From Saprospiraceae bacterium (lineage in GTDB: Bacteria; Bacteroidota; Bacteroidia; Chitinophagales; Saprospiraceae): a DNA stretch of 64,000 nt. Of the stretch, positions 34,175 to 41,541 are shown piece after piece (within the stretch, counting starts at the first letter, position 1; each line of letters starts with the position of its first letter). Made by a program: the position numbers and the translations under genes. The stretch lies in the NCBI GenBank assembly GCA_013214355.1, contig JABSSL010000006.1:1-64000 (forward strand), in the 5' to 3' direction. The notes beneath the pieces are model-generated. The model was given only the letters and a program-made list of their open reading frames with translations. It made no database searches and had not been told where the DNA came from.

Positions 34175-34717
34175 ATGGATCTACTGGAACTAGCAAGAGC
34201 GGAGTTATTGCGGAGTAATGCGGACAGAAAGCATCCTTTCCGCCTAATGTACATTTCTACCTTTGGTGAATACCCGGAAGTGAGAACCGTTGTGAAACGG
34301 AGGATTAGCCCCGATTTAAAACTTACCTTTTTTACGGATAGCCGTAGTCCTAAGGTGGCCCAAATACGCAACAACCCCAAGGTTGCTGCCCTGTTCTATC
34401 ATCCGAAAAAGAAGCTACAAATACGCTTATACGGCCACGCTCAACTTATTGATGAAGGACATGGAGACTTCAATCGCTACCTTCAGTCTGTCAAGGAATC
34501 TTCCGCTCTTAAGGATTACACTACCTTGCAAGCCCCTGGCCTGCCTCTGTCGGCAGGGACGGAGGCAAATGCCTTATTTGGAGATGAGGTTCACTTTATC
34601 GCCATCGAGATAGATCCGGAGAAACTAGATATACTGCAATTGGGGCGAGAAAGTCATAACCGGAGTCTTTACCAACAGATAGCCGGAGAATGGCAAGAAC
34701 AGCCTTTGGTCCCATAG
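34175..34717 (+). CDS. Pyridoxamine 5'-phosphate oxidase-family flavoprotein
   Basis: This 180-aa protein has the FMN-binding split-barrel of the PPOX family (PFRLMYISTFGEYPEVRTVVKR, LTFFTDSRSPKVAQI, NNPKVAALFYHPKKKLQIRL). Members bind FMN and oxidise PNP or reduce other cofactors; this group is not true PdxH by length and sequence. Codons for residues about 122-128 contain a GC-rich palindrome resembling an intergenic repeat elsewhere in the window. It heads a row of small uncharacterised genes. Confidence 0.85.
   Translation: MDLLELARAELLRSNADRKHPFRLMYISTFGEYPEVRTVVKRRISPDLKLTFFTDSRSPKVAQIRNNPKVAALFYHPKKKLQIRLYGHAQLIDEGHGDFNRYLQSVKESSALKDYTTLQAPGLPLSAGTEANALFGDEVHFIAIEIDPEKLDILQLGRESHNRSLYQQIAGEWQEQPLVP
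34541..34556. repeat. GC-rich palindrome inside the PPOX gene
   Basis: CTGCCTCTGTCGGCAG forms a hairpin and matches CTGCCTTTGCCGGCAG at 59432-59447 in intergenic element B, with similar flanks. It is read in frame (within PGLPLSAG). Confidence 0.5.
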
Positions 34718-34772
34718 TGGGTTACACGATAAGTTTTTAGCTTTACCATAAGACTAGAAAAACCATAGTGCA

Positions 34773-35015
34773 ATGATTACCCATGCCAATCTCCACTATT
34801 CCATCCTACAACATATTATTGATATACGACATGATATTCCTAAAGGAGATGTTCGGCCATTGCCCCAAATATGGAGATTCGCTCAGAAATGGTATGGTCA
34901 ACATTTGGATCCGAATTGGAAGAAATGGACCTTGCAAGAGGCTAAACAGATTTTTGATGAATTTGGATTGACGCATCCTGTATGGCAGCTGAAGGTTTCC
35001 GATAAACGATTCTAG
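34773..35015 (+). CDS. Small hypothetical protein (80 aa)
   Basis: I do not recognise this family with certainty. It is 80 aa, rich in aromatic residues, with an LHYSILQHIID start and a WKKWTLQEAKQIFDEFGL segment. The context of equal strand and short gaps (56 bp upstream, 9 bp downstream) and the conserved-looking composition suggest a real gene, cotranscribed with its neighbours. Confidence 0.65.
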   Translation: MITHANLHYSILQHIIDIRHDIPKGDVRPLPQIWRFAQKWYGQHLDPNWKKWTLQEAKQIFDEFGLTHPVWQLKVSDKRF

Positions 35016-35024
35016 TTTGATCAA

Positions 35025-35675
35025 ATGAAAGAATACGTAGAACTCACTATTTCAGACAGCAGTGCAAAGGAGCGGATTAATCCGCTAGTTGGAAAGCAAA
35101 TCCATTTCTCCGATACCGGTAAAATGAAGTATGGGTGGTCTGGAAAGGTGCAAAAATGGCTTAGCGAAAATATCTTACTACTGGAGACACAACTCTACTA
35201 TGACGGGATCAAAATGTCCCAATTTGGACCAGGTCTGCAGCTGGGGCTTTATGAGGACTATAAACTATCTAAAAAGATAGGATCGGTAAGTGTGGAAAGG
35301 AGATGGTATCAGGCTGCTAACAAAGACTCGTGGAAGAGAGAAGGAGAGTTATCGGAAGACAATAGTACCTCTTTGGTAGTTGAGCTAGAATTTTCAAATG
35401 AAGAGAAATCCTTGCTTGCCTTGGGCATTACTCCCTTACAAATGGAAGATAAATGGTTCTGTTATATGGAGGCAGACCGGATCTATTATTATCGTTCCTG
35501 GACGGGGATACCTTGGTTCCAGGCTAAGTTTTCCTCCATTACTCGGGATCGATGGCGGATTGTCGAAGCCTTGGCAAAGAAAGATTGGGATTTAGATATT
35601 GAGCAGAAGAAGAAGGCCCTGGTTGCAAGGATTGAGTCGCATCTCCGATGGATTAAGCGCATCGTAAAGGAATGA
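35025..35675 (+). CDS. Hypothetical protein with RSWTG motif
   Basis: This 216-aa soluble protein has no domain that I can name securely. The segment DKWFCYMEADRIYYYRSWTG (about 146-165) resembles a motif in uncharacterised bacterial proteins. The C-terminus is a basic helix (RIESHLRWIKRIVKE). It is 9 bp after the 80-aa gene and 17 bp before the SAP-DUF6434 gene, so it is cotranscribed. Confidence 0.7.
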   Translation: MKEYVELTISDSSAKERINPLVGKQIHFSDTGKMKYGWSGKVQKWLSENILLLETQLYYDGIKMSQFGPGLQLGLYEDYKLSKKIGSVSVERRWYQAANKDSWKREGELSEDNSTSLVVELEFSNEEKSLLALGITPLQMEDKWFCYMEADRIYYYRSWTGIPWFQAKFSSITRDRWRIVEALAKKDWDLDIEQKKKALVARIESHLRWIKRIVKE

Positions 35676-35692
35676 ATTATACCTAAGGCATA

Positions 35693-36292
35693 ATGGAAAA
35701 ACCGAAAATCACCGAGATTACTAGCAGCGCAGTATTTCAATCCTGGTATTGGTTGAAAGTCGAAATGGTCGAAAAATGTAAGCAGCTAGGATTGCCCTAT
35801 GCCGGAGGCAAATTCGAGCTCCGAGATCGGATTATATATGCCCTGGAAAACGATGGCGCATTGATGCCAGTAGTGGAAAAATCAAAGCCTACTTCCAAGT
35901 TTAATTGGGCAAAAGCTAACCTAAGTCTGGATACGGAAATTACGGACAACGTTAAGTTTGGGCCAAATTTTCGCCGTTTCATGTCTGCACAGATTGGCCC
36001 GCATTTTTCCTGTCATAGTGATTTTATGGATTGGGTTAAGGAGCATCCAGGGAAGACCCTGAGGGATGCAGTTATTAAATGGGAAGAGTTAGAGCGGAGA
36101 AAGGAAGATCCTTCCTTTCAGCGAGAAATTGCTGAACACAATATGTTGGCGCAATACGTGCGAGATTTCATGGCAGATAATCCGGAAAGCCGATTTCAGG
36201 ATGCATTGCGTTGTTGGAAGGCCAAAAAGCAATTACCTGCCAAAGGAGGTTTTGTAAAGTATAACCAGAAAGACCTTGTTTTTATCCAATAA
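35693..36292 (+). CDS. SAP-domain/DUF6434 protein
   Basis: This 199-aa protein has an N-terminal SAP-like helix-turn-helix (LKVEMVEKCKQLGLPYAGGKFELRDRI, about 21-50), a motif that binds DNA or RNA. A C-terminal DUF6434-type segment follows (FNWAKANLSLDTEITDN, FGPNFRRFMSAQIG, FSCHSDFMDWVKE, IAEHNMLAQYVRDF). The function is not known; nucleic-acid binding is inferred from SAP. It is in the middle of a compact five-gene row. Confidence 0.82.
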   Translation: MEKPKITEITSSAVFQSWYWLKVEMVEKCKQLGLPYAGGKFELRDRIIYALENDGALMPVVEKSKPTSKFNWAKANLSLDTEITDNVKFGPNFRRFMSAQIGPHFSCHSDFMDWVKEHPGKTLRDAVIKWEELERRKEDPSFQREIAEHNMLAQYVRDFMADNPESRFQDALRCWKAKKQLPAKGGFVKYNQKDLVFIQ

Positions 36293-36306
36293 AGAAGACT
36301 TAAGCA

Positions 36307-37185
36307 ATGACGGTTCGGAACAACATTCCTCTGTACGAATTGTATGGAGAAAAAATTGTCCCCAAGGAAGGCTTGCCCTTTAATATTCAAAGAATAGAAT
36401 CCTTCCTAGAAAAGACAGGTACTTTTCATCACGCCCATCGTCACCCTGGACTTTCCCAATGGGTATGGGTACAAAAGGGCAAAGGAAGGCATCGAATTGA
36501 TCTACAGGAATTCGAAATGAAACCAGGCCTACTTTTCGCATTGCAGCCCGGTGTCGTGCACGATTGTATCAGTGATGATGACATGGAAGGCTTCATATTA
36601 CATTTCTCTCCTGATTTTTTAAGGTATGAAGAGCAGGAGGGGGGAGCAGTCTGGTCGAAAGGAAATCCTTATTATTCGGTGCTAGAAGTTCCAGCAGCGG
36701 CCGAGCCGCAATTGAAGGCCTTATTTGAGGAAATATTAGCGGAGAGCACCGATAGGCGAGTGGGTTTCGAAATAATCGTCAAGTCTTTGATCCAGGTATT
36801 GCTGGTTTATGCGAAAAGATGGCCCGTATTGGCCAAGACTCCATCCTCGGCCGCCAATCGGCTACAGCTGGAGTTCGACCAATTATTGGAGGAACTATTT
36901 AGAACAGAAAGGTCCGTACAGCCCTATGCCGATAGACTGCAAGTCAGCATTCCCGTTCTAAATCAAACTATAAAAGCCTTTACCGGAGTAACCGCTAGTG
37001 AACATATCCACCGTAGGCTTATACTAGAAGCCAAGCGACAACTTGCCTATACTCGACAGAGCATCTCAGAGCTTGCCTATGAACTAGGCTTCGAGGATCC
37101 GAATTACTTCTGGAAATACTTCAAACGTCACACCGGACTTACCCCCGGCTTATTTCGGCAGCAAGCACAAAATGACAGAAAATAG
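36307..37185 (+). CDS. AraC-family transcription regulator
   Basis: This 292-aa regulator has an N-terminal cupin-like sensing domain (FHHAHRHPGLSQWVWVQKGKG, GLLFALQPGVVHD) and a C-terminal pair of HTH motifs (YADRLQVSIPVLNQTIKAFTG, then SISELAYELGFEDPNYFWKY). It probably controls its own row or the following DUF3291 gene. It starts 14 bp after the SAP-DUF6434 gene. Confidence 0.9.
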   Translation: MTVRNNIPLYELYGEKIVPKEGLPFNIQRIESFLEKTGTFHHAHRHPGLSQWVWVQKGKGRHRIDLQEFEMKPGLLFALQPGVVHDCISDDDMEGFILHFSPDFLRYEEQEGGAVWSKGNPYYSVLEVPAAAEPQLKALFEEILAESTDRRVGFEIIVKSLIQVLLVYAKRWPVLAKTPSSAANRLQLEFDQLLEELFRTERSVQPYADRLQVSIPVLNQTIKAFTGVTASEHIHRRLILEAKRQLAYTRQSISELAYELGFEDPNYFWKYFKRHTGLTPGLFRQQAQNDRK

Positions 37186-37221
37186 TTAGAATATTACAGT
37201 TCCACTGATATGATTCAGGCC

Positions 37222-37229
37222 TAGTTTTG
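37222..37229 (+). promoter_or_regulatory. -7 box of the DUF3291 gene
   Basis: TAGTTTTG matches TAnnTTTG, 13 bp before the ATG at 37243. No clear -33 TTG is seen at normal spacing, so the AraC protein encoded upstream may activate it. Confidence 0.45.
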
Positions 37230-37242
37230 CCTAAAAAAGAAT

Positions 37243-37707
37243 ATGAAGAAGAAGCAACTAGCACAGATCAACATCGCTCAGATGAAGGCTCCTCTAGATG
37301 ATCCAATCATGAAAGAGTTTGTTGATTTTATCGATCCCATCAATAGACTGGCGGAAGAAAGCCCAGGCTTCGTTTGGCGCCTAAAAGACAAGGACGGGGG
37401 CTCTTCGATGAATATTGAGGTGCCAGTGGAGAATGATATGATTATTGTAAACATGTCGGTTTGGGAAGATTTGGAAAGTCTAAAATCCTATGTTTACCAG
37501 ACGGTTCATTCCTATTTCGTACGGAGTAGTAAGCGATGGTTTGATAAGATGGGGAAACCGCATATGGCCTTATGGTGGATAGAAGCGGGTCACGAACCAA
37601 CAGTTGAAGAGGCATTTCAGCGTTTATCGATGATAGAAAAGGATGGGGTAGGGCCAGAGGCTTTTCTTTTTGGTAAGACTTATGGACCAAACGGAGAGAA
37701 GCTGTAA
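37243..37707 (+). CDS. DUF3291-family protein
   Basis: This 154-aa protein matches DUF3291, an antibiotic-biosynthesis-monooxygenase-like fold (LAQINIAQMKAPLDDPIMKE, GFVWRLKDKDG, VNMSVWEDLESLKSYVY, KRWFDKMGKPHMALWWIE, GKTYGPNG). The biochemical role is not known; haem or small-molecule oxidation has been suggested for this fold. Preceded by its own -7 box. Confidence 0.85.
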   Translation: MKKKQLAQINIAQMKAPLDDPIMKEFVDFIDPINRLAEESPGFVWRLKDKDGGSSMNIEVPVENDMIIVNMSVWEDLESLKSYVYQTVHSYFVRSSKRWFDKMGKPHMALWWIEAGHEPTVEEAFQRLSMIEKDGVGPEAFLFGKTYGPNGEKL

Positions 37708-37761
37708 TCGGAGAGGCAAAAGACGAGTAGGCAGTGGCAACCCTCACCGTAATTTAGGCAC

Positions 37762-37795
37762 AAAAAAATCCAGAAGGACAGGAGATCCTTCTGGA
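37762..37795 (-). terminator. Rho-independent terminator of the SnoaL lipoprotein gene
   Basis: A perfect 10-bp stem (TCCAGAAGGA / TCCTTCTGGA, 7-nt loop) is followed on the minus strand by seven Ts, 34 bp past the stop of the SnoaL gene. Confidence 0.85.
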
Positions 37796-37828
37796 CGATG
37801 GAAAAGATAATTCTTCAGCAGGCTATTC

Positions 37829-38719
37829 CTAAAAACCAAACATTCCATTATTATTGGCTAAGCCTTCCGTTGGTATTTCTTGAATTACATCCCAATGCGC
37901 AACAGCTTTGCCATCTTTGAATCTAAATAGATCATAGAAAACTTGTTCCTTTCCACTCCATTCACCCTCGCTTACCGTAAGTACAAAATTTCCTTCACCA
38001 AGGACCTTATGGATTTTAGTGTACTTAAACATGTTGTTTTGAGCAGTTAAGTACTCTACTGCTTCTATAATCCCCTGCAGCCCATCTTTGATCCCGGGAT
38101 TATGTTGTTCGTACTGTTCGGCGCTAATGTAATCGCTAATCTTTTCTGGATTCTTACCCATCAATATATCTTCCACTAAAGCCTTGGCAGTGGCTTTATT
38201 GACCTCCGTTCTGTCCATGTCTTCTGCAGCGGTTGGTCCATCTGTTTGGGTTCTTCCGCTAGCAGTTTCCTTTACCACTGGGGCCATAGCATCCCAATGC
38301 TCGGCTACTTTCCCGCTATCATCTAAGCGGATAATATCGAACGACACCATCTCATCCGCGCCAAAGGGCTTAGCGTTTTTCCAAACGTTGTGCATAAAAA
38401 CGTAATTGTCATCTTGAAACATGCGAATGTTTTCGGCAGTTGTTCCATTTTCTTTCAACACGGGTAGCATTTTAATAAAAGGCTCTAGTCCAGTCGGTAT
38501 AAATGGATTGTGCTGAATGTAATCTGCATTTGCCAGTTGGCGCATAGTTGCAGGATCCTGTTGTAATACAGCGCCTAAGAAGGAGCCTACGGTTTCTTTT
38601 TGATTCATGATAGAGGTATCAGTGTTAGAAATTTCGATGGGTTCATTTTTACTTGCATTTTTGGTTGAATCACAGGCAGTGAGTAAGCCTAGCAAGAGGA
38701 ATACAAAAACTTGTCTCAT
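37829..38719 (-). CDS. Lipoprotein with two SnoaL/NTF2-like domains
   Basis: This 296-aa protein starts with a lipoprotein signal (LLLGLLTACDS) and contains two tandem NTF2-like SnoaL domains, each with YIQHNP/YEQHNP, a (F/Y)DIIRL/YDLFRF segment and an HWD (AEHWD, VAHWD). In related proteins these domains hydrolyse or cyclise small molecules or act as binding scaffolds. It is divergent from an HxlR regulator with two palindromes between them, so it is probably the regulated target. Confidence 0.88.
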   Translation of the reverse strand: MRQVFVFLLLGLLTACDSTKNASKNEPIEISNTDTSIMNQKETVGSFLGAVLQQDPATMRQLANADYIQHNPFIPTGLEPFIKMLPVLKENGTTAENIRMFQDDNYVFMHNVWKNAKPFGADEMVSFDIIRLDDSGKVAEHWDAMAPVVKETASGRTQTDGPTAAEDMDRTEVNKATAKALVEDILMGKNPEKISDYISAEQYEQHNPGIKDGLQGIIEAVEYLTAQNNMFKYTKIHKVLGEGNFVLTVSEGEWSGKEQVFYDLFRFKDGKAVAHWDVIQEIPTEGLANNNGMFGF

Positions 38720-38732
38720 ACTTTAAGGTTTA

Positions 38733-38753
38733 TTACTTTTGATTCGCAAGTAA
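38733..38753. promoter_or_regulatory. Putative HxlR operator 1
   Basis: TTACTT-N9-AAGTAA is a 6-bp inverted repeat between the divergent SnoaL and HxlR genes, 14 bp from the SnoaL start. It shares the AAGTAA half-site with operator 2. Confidence 0.5.
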
Positions 38754-38761
38754 AAATACAC

Positions 38762-38788
38762 TTATTAGTTGCTTGGTGCAAGTAATAA
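38762..38788. promoter_or_regulatory. Putative HxlR operator 2
   Basis: TTATTAGTTGC-N5-GCAAGTAATAA is an 11-bp inverted repeat with one mismatch, 8 bp after operator 1 and 46 bp before the HxlR start. Two palindromes in a divergent region fit autoregulation by an HxlR dimer. Confidence 0.6.
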
Positions 38789-38833
38789 TTAAAATTAATT
38801 GCATTTTAAAAGTAAAAACTTCGAATTTTCCTT

Positions 38834-39274
38834 ATGAAGCATAAATTTCGTTGTGATTGCCCTTTCACTTCAGCCTTAGATGTTTTGGGAGATAGATGGA
38901 TGTTGGTCATTGTCAAGCTGATGCTATTGGATTTCAAGGAAACTTTCAAGGACTTCATGGAAAGTGATGAAGCTATTGCCTCCAATATCCTCTCGGCGAA
39001 GCTTAAAATGCTCGAGGAGTTTCAGGTCATTACCAAGTCTAAACGTCCGGATAATAAGAAGACCAACTATTATCACCTAACCGACAAGGGCTTGGCTTTG
39101 ACACCTGTTTTGGTGGAACTTGCTGCCTGGAGTGATGGTCATTTAAGAGATTTTCATCCAACTATTGAAGATGGAGAGAACATGGAGTTCTTGCGAAAGG
39201 ATAAAGCCGCTTTTGCTGAACTTCTGGAGAAGAGGTATAGAGACAAACTGGCTACCGTCATGCATCTGCGGTAA
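38834..39274 (+). CDS. HxlR-family transcription regulator
   Basis: This 146-aa winged-HTH regulator has the family start with the conserved Cys (CPFTSALDVLGDRWMLVIVKLM), then the ASNILSAKLKMLEEFQVI recognition helix and the wing PDNKKTNYYHLTDKG. HxlR proteins respond to aldehydes, electrophiles or oxidants through that Cys. The two palindromes upstream (38733-38788) are the likely operators, and the divergent SnoaL lipoprotein the target. Confidence 0.92.
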   Translation: MKHKFRCDCPFTSALDVLGDRWMLVIVKLMLLDFKETFKDFMESDEAIASNILSAKLKMLEEFQVITKSKRPDNKKTNYYHLTDKGLALTPVLVELAAWSDGHLRDFHPTIEDGENMEFLRKDKAAFAELLEKRYRDKLATVMHLR

Positions 39275-39365
39275 TTTAGAAGAAACGATCTTTTCTGAAG
39301 ATTCTCCTGGAATACGTGGATTTTGGAGAGGTAAAGCGTAAAGTATAGCAAGTAACTTAGTTCTT

Positions 39366-39941
39366 ATGGAAGATGAAATTCTGAAGGAAGTATTTAAAGA
39401 GGCTGATTTCACATCTGAAGAACTCCGTTCCATTGGCGCTCTCCTTAGAAAAGTAAGCCTAAAGAAGGGGGATATCCTCTTGAGCGAAGGAGATACCGTT
39501 TTGTATACTCATTTCGTTTACAGCGGCTGCCTTAGGACGTATTTTCTTGACAATGCGGGGAAAGAACATACCTTGCAATTTGCCATCAAGGATTGGTGGA
39601 TAAGTGACTACACTGCTTTTTTCACGGGAGACAAAGCTTTGACCAATATTGAGTGTATTCAAAGGGCTACCATCTATAAATTGTCCAGAAAGGACATGGA
39701 GCGACTGTATCTTGAGATTCCTGCCTTCGAAACCTTCTTTAGAAAGAAACTTGAAAGGAGGTTTATGGCGCTTCAAAAGCGGGTGCTGGGTAATTTAGCC
39801 CAACCGGCCAAGGATCGATACCTTTCTTTTATCCAGAATTATCCGAACATCCAGCAAAGTGTGAAAAACTATCACATCGCTTCTTTTCTAGGGATTACGA
39901 CCGAAAGTCTAAGTAGAATCCGAAAAGAATTGGCTCGCTAA
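39366..39941 (+). CDS. Crp/Fnr-family regulator
   Basis: This 191-aa protein has a cyclic-nucleotide-binding-like N-terminus (LKKGDILLSEGDTVLYTHFVYSGC, LQFAIKDWWISDY) and a C-terminal HTH (YHIASFLGITTESLSRIRKEL). This Bacteroidota subgroup often lies next to the genes it controls. Its effector is unknown; the key cAMP-contact residues are not clearly kept. Confidence 0.88.
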   Translation: MEDEILKEVFKEADFTSEELRSIGALLRKVSLKKGDILLSEGDTVLYTHFVYSGCLRTYFLDNAGKEHTLQFAIKDWWISDYTAFFTGDKALTNIECIQRATIYKLSRKDMERLYLEIPAFETFFRKKLERRFMALQKRVLGNLAQPAKDRYLSFIQNYPNIQQSVKNYHIASFLGITTESLSRIRKELAR

Positions 39942-40207
39942 TCGTTTCTTACCATACATCAATTTTTTCGAATAGGATTGCCCATAGCTTTGCAGTATTA
40001 AATAATATAAGTACGAGGATATAATTAGGCTAAAGTATCTGACTAAGGGAGTTTTCAATCTAGGCAGGCGCAAAAACCGCTGCCCTGTCTGGCCGCCAGG
40101 CAAGATAGCCATAGCTAACCAAGGATTTTTGCAACGTAGCATAGGTTGAAAAATGCCCGTCATATCTTCTAGGATAATTGTACCCTCATACTTAAAAACG
40201 CTTTGCT
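39942..40207. other. 266-bp intergenic region with element C
   Basis: No gene is evident between the Crp/Fnr and DJ-1/PfpI genes. Most of the region is occupied by inverted-repeat element C (40052-40152). Confidence 0.6.
40052..40152. repeat. MITE-like inverted-repeat element C
   Basis: A 101-bp element bounded by TTTTCAA (40052-40058) and TTGAAAA (40146-40152), with a nested pair GCAAAAACC / GGATTTTTGC (40070-40078, 40123-40132). Its centre (40084-40104) is a GC-rich palindrome with the core GTCTGGCCGCC, shared with element B at 59372-59392 on the other strand (about 17 of 21 positions). Confidence 0.6.
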
Positions 40208-40891
40208 ATGAAAAAGATATTGTTTGTGCTGACGAGCCATGATCAATTGGGTGATACTGGAAACAAAACAGGTTTTTGGCTAGAGGAATTTGCAGCACCC
40301 TACTATTTCATGAAGGATCAAGGGGTGGCGATTACTTTGGCTTCTGCTCAAGGAGGGCAGCCCCCAGTCGATCCTAAAAGTGAGTTGCCTGACTTTCAGA
40401 CACCGGCTACTAAACGGTTTCAAGGTGATCCTGAAACGCAAGCGGTGCTGGCCAAGACGGTCGCTTTAAAGACTCTTGATCACCAGAACTACGATGCTGT
40501 TTTCTATCCGGGAGGATACGGACCACTATGGGATTTAGCGAGTAATGAAGATTCGATTGCGCTAATTGAATCTTTCTATAACAACAACAAACCCGTTGCT
40601 TCAGTCTGCCACGGCCCGGCCATTTTCCAGCAAACCAAAGATGCTGACGGTAAACCCTTGGTAGAAGGGAAAAAGGTCACTGCCTATTCCAATTCAGAGG
40701 AAGAGGCAGTTGATTTCACGGAAATCGTTCCTTTTTCTGTGGAGGATATGTTGAAAGAAAACGGAGGGCTCTACTCAAAAGGGCCGGATTGGAATCCTTA
40801 CGCATTGGAAGATGGTTTATTGATCACGGGGCAGAATCCCGCTTCTTCGGAATTGGTCGCTGAGTTGTTGCTAAAGAAGTTGGAGGCATAA
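40208..40891 (+). CDS. DJ-1/PfpI-family (Hsp31-like) protein
   Basis: This 227-aa protein belongs to the class I glutamine-amidotransferase-like group: DAVFYPGGYGPLWDL, the nucleophile Cys in VCHGPAIF, a Glu-rich start (FWLEEFAAPYYFMKD) with the nearby acidic residue, and the GLLITGQNPASS tail. Family members act as glyoxalase III/methylglyoxal deglycase-like or chaperone enzymes. It stands alone with a strong terminator downstream. Confidence 0.9.
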   Translation: MKKILFVLTSHDQLGDTGNKTGFWLEEFAAPYYFMKDQGVAITLASAQGGQPPVDPKSELPDFQTPATKRFQGDPETQAVLAKTVALKTLDHQNYDAVFYPGGYGPLWDLASNEDSIALIESFYNNNKPVASVCHGPAIFQQTKDADGKPLVEGKKVTAYSNSEEEAVDFTEIVPFSVEDMLKENGGLYSKGPDWNPYALEDGLLITGQNPASSELVAELLLKKLEA

Positions 40892-40920
40892 AAGGTCAGC
40901 ATAAAATATAGAGGTGAAAG

Positions 40921-40949
40921 CGGCTTGGGTGAAAACTCGGGCCGTTTTT
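40921..40949 (+). terminator. Rho-independent terminator of the DJ-1/PfpI gene
   Basis: A 10-bp stem (including G-T pairs) with a GAAA tetraloop (40931-40934), followed by five Ts. Confidence 0.85.
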
Positions 40950-40992
40950 CTATTTTTAGGTAGCCCATCAGAGAAAAACTAGATAGACGAAA

Positions 40993-41490
40993 ATGGAAAT
41001 CTCAAACATTCAATCCTTTGTCAAATACTATTCGAGAATAAAGCAAAGAACGAGTAGACTGTTTGATTATATCCCGAAAGATAAAATCGAATGGACGTAT
41101 CAAGTCGGTAAATTTACCATCGGAGATATCATCCGACATTTGGCAAACATTGAACGATTTATGTATGCTGAAACAGTCCAATTCAAAGAAAGCAGTTACC
41201 AGGGTTGTGGAACAGAATTTGCCGAAGGATATGAAGAGATTGTGGAATATTATCAAAGGATGCATGCAGAAAGCTTAGAGATTTTTCTACAGCTGAGTCA
41301 AGAGGATTTACACAAAAAATGCAAGACCCCCGCCGGTACAGAAATCACTATTTGGAAATGGCTACGAGCCATGGTAGAACATGAAGTTCACCATCGAGGA
41401 CAGTTGTATATGTATTTGGGTATGCTTGGCATAAAAACGCCTCCCATTTTCGGGTTGACTTCTGAAGAAGTGATCGAAAAAGGTGTTTAG
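40993..41490 (+). CDS. DinB-family four-helix protein
   Basis: This 165-aa protein shows the DinB/YfiT pattern: the first helix SFVKYYSRIKQRTSRLF, IPKDKIEWTY, the first His in IGDIIRHLANIERFM and the metal-binding pair in MVEHEVHHRGQLYMYLGMLG. Related enzymes are nickel/zinc-dependent thiol-transfer proteins acting with bacillithiol or mycothiol, or unknown thiols. The gene ends 2 bp before a bidirectional terminator. Confidence 0.9.
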   Translation: MEISNIQSFVKYYSRIKQRTSRLFDYIPKDKIEWTYQVGKFTIGDIIRHLANIERFMYAETVQFKESSYQGCGTEFAEGYEEIVEYYQRMHAESLEIFLQLSQEDLHKKCKTPAGTEITIWKWLRAMVEHEVHHRGQLYMYLGMLGIKTPPIFGLTSEEVIEKGV

Positions 41491-41492
41491 GG

Positions 41493-41532
41493 TCAAAAGC
41501 CCCCTGCCAAGTTTTTGACAAGGGGCTTTTGA
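41493..41532. terminator. Strong bidirectional terminator
   Basis: An 11-bp stem TCAAAAGCCCC / GGGGCTTTTGA, between the convergent DinB and HYR/T9SS genes, with T-rich flanks on both sides of the stem. Confidence 0.85.
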
Positions 41533-41541
41533 TTCAGTCCA

